From JBBQUP01 sp038212305 (GTDB lineage Bacteria > Bacteroidota > Bacteroidia > Bacteroidales > Marinilabiliaceae): DNA of 7,118 nt. Each line of letters starts with the position of its first letter. Positions within the stretch are counted from its first letter, which is position 1. The notes beneath the pieces were generated by a model. The model was given only the letters and a program-made list of their open reading frames with translations. It did no database searches and was not told where the DNA came from. The position numbers and the translations under genes were made by a program. The DNA is taken from NCBI GenBank assembly GCA_038212305.1, contig JBBQUP010000131.1:1-7118 (forward strand), given 5' to 3'. Positions 5,989-7,118 of this stretch are shown here, in pieces.

Positions 5989-7118
5989 ATGATTAAGTTT
6001 TATCAATTCTCCGCAATACTTACCTTACTATTTGTATTATCTTTCCAATCTTCATTGGCTACTGCGCCGATTATTACAAATTATGATCCAATAAAGGATG
6101 CTACTGGAGTAGTTGTTAATCACACCTTAAATTTAACTTTTGATCAAAACATATTGTTTGCTGACAATGGACCAACATACACCATTAGAATTCGATTGGT
6201 TAGCGATAACACCATCTTCAATAATAAAACATATACCATAGATGGAGTGGATACTGATACTGATTTGACTATTACCAACAATGTTTTATCAATTGCCCAC
6301 GCAAACTTCGTAAATGGCACAAGCTATTATATTCGCATACAATCTGGAGCATTAACCAACGCAGCACTGGAGCCATTTGAAGGTATTGATAACAGCGTAG
6401 GGAACAACTGGCGTTTCACATGCGTTGTTGCTCCCCCAACCATTTCAACCTACAACCCAACCGTTGGTGCAACCAACATTAGCACAACAGCAACCACAAG
6501 CTTAACCTTCAATAAGAATATTAACTTTGGAACCAACCAAACCGTATCAGTAAAGCGTTATAGCGATGATTCGGTATTTGAATCCTACACGTTAGTTGCT
6601 GGAGTTAATGCCAACCTCAATATTACAGGATCAACATTAACCATAACACACAGTGCATTAGCATACAACACACAATACTACGTAACAATCGATGACGGTG
6701 CAATAGGATCAACCGACGGAGGCGTATTTGGAGGCATTTCGGACAAGGCAACGTGGAATTTCACCACAGTACCTCAGCCTTTAATTGTTACATACAATCC
6801 CACTCAAAATGCAACAGGTGTTGTCACCAATGCAAGCATGGCACTGACTTTTAATCAAAACATTGCTTTCGCAACAGGTGCATTTGCATTAACAATTCGA
6901 AGGGTTTCGGATGATTCACAATTTCAAACCTATCCAATAAATGGAGGTAGTACCGATGCCAACCTATCCATATCAACCAATCAGCTTACCATTGCGCATA
7001 CAAATTTTGAATACAACACTCAATACTATATAACCATTGATGCCAATGCCTTAGAGAATGGGTTTGGTAACGGATTTGGAGGCATCGATAATTCGGGTGG
7101 AAACAATTGGCGATTTAC
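5989..7118 (+). CDS. Secreted multi-repeat protein with Big_5/SbsA-type Ig-like domains, 3' end outside window
   Basis: The frame is open from the ATG at 5989 to the right edge, giving 376 complete codons. Residues 1-24 are a Sec signal peptide: K3, a hydrophobic core (about 9-19, AILTLLFVLSF), and S-L-A before a likely cut at 24/25. Three Ig-like units follow at about 26-146, 149-260 and 263-376. Each opens with a [Y]-[D/N]-P turn (P34, P157, P271), then ATG/ATN, a LTF-x-[QK]-NI strand, an SDD/SDN loop, a Y-x-[IV]-x-I strand and a closing W-x-F. This is the layout of Big_5 (SbsA Ig-like) domains, common in long exported Bacteroidota proteins. Threonine and asparagine are abundant; the only cysteine after the signal peptide is C145. 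Function is unknown; adhesion or a cell-surface/secreted scaffold is typical. A type IX secretion tail domain may follow beyond the window but is not visible. The start is chosen because the signal peptide begins directly there. Confidence 0.85.
   Translation, partial: MIKFYQFSAILTLLFVLSFQSSLATAPIITNYDPIKDATGVVVNHTLNLTFDQNILFADNGPTYTIRIRLVSDNTIFNNKTYTIDGVDTDTDLTITNNVLSIAHANFVNGTSYYIRIQSGALTNAALEPFEGIDNSVGNNWRFTCVVAPPTISTYNPTVGATNISTTATTSLTFNKNINFGTNQTVSVKRYSDDSVFESYTLVAGVNANLNITGSTLTITHSALAYNTQYYVTIDDGAIGSTDGGVFGGISDKATWNFTTVPQPLIVTYNPTQNATGVVTNASMALTFNQNIAFATGAFALTIRRVSDDSQFQTYPINGGSTDANLSISTNQLTIAHTNFEYNTQYYITIDANALENGFGNGFGGIDNSGGNNWRF

Noticed and set aside
5970..5996. Eight-codon ORF (MSKISIYD) overlapping the start of the Big-domain gene
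   Set aside because: Its ATG is out of frame with the signal peptide at 5989. It could be a tiny leader peptide, but nothing beyond an ATG and a stop supports this.

Overview
The window looks like chromosomal DNA from a fermentative, probably anaerobic member of the Bacteroidota (Bacteroidales/Marinilabiliales-like; the genus is not resolved). The reasons are AT-rich DNA, start codons preceded by A/T-rich leaders without Shine-Dalgarno sequences, several TAnnTTTG-type -7 promoter elements, a KdsD-like isomerase without CBS domains, and a large secreted protein of Big_5-type repeats. This placement is an inference from gene style, not from a marker gene.

Positions 2-2372 (+) hold the end of an electron-bifurcating [FeFe]-hydrogenase operon: the last 21 codons of a HydB/NuoF-like flavoprotein, a complete HydA catalytic subunit with all H-cluster ligands, and a complete HydC/NuoE-like [2Fe-2S] subunit. 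A hairpin-plus-T-run terminator follows. Together these subunits would couple reoxidation of NADH and reduced ferredoxin to H2 production, or the reverse.

Positions 2373-2663 contain no gene. After the terminator lies a roughly 158-bp imperfect palindrome with perfect 10-bp ends and a possible 4-bp target duplication. It resembles a non-coding MITE-like element, and it sits between convergent genes.

Positions 2664-3872 (-) hold a two-gene unit transcribed leftwards: a KdsD-like SIS-domain arabinose-5-phosphate isomerase (Kdo/LPS pathway) followed by an isochorismatase-family cysteine hydrolase. A Bacteroidota-type promoter lies just upstream. Positions 4027-5004 (-) encode a tRNA-dihydrouridine synthase family protein. 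Positions 5151-5855 (+) encode a class I SAM-dependent methyltransferase, divergent from the dus gene across a 146-bp spacer with a palindromic back-to-back promoter candidate.

Positions 5989-7118 (+) are the start of a secreted repeat protein, open at the right edge, with a signal peptide and three Ig-like (Big_5/SbsA-type) units so far. Apart from the hydrogenase operon and the kdsD-isochorismatase pair, neighbouring genes have no obvious functional link. I found no CRISPR array, RNA gene, phage or defence system. The most unusual non-genic item is the palindromic element at 2494-2651.
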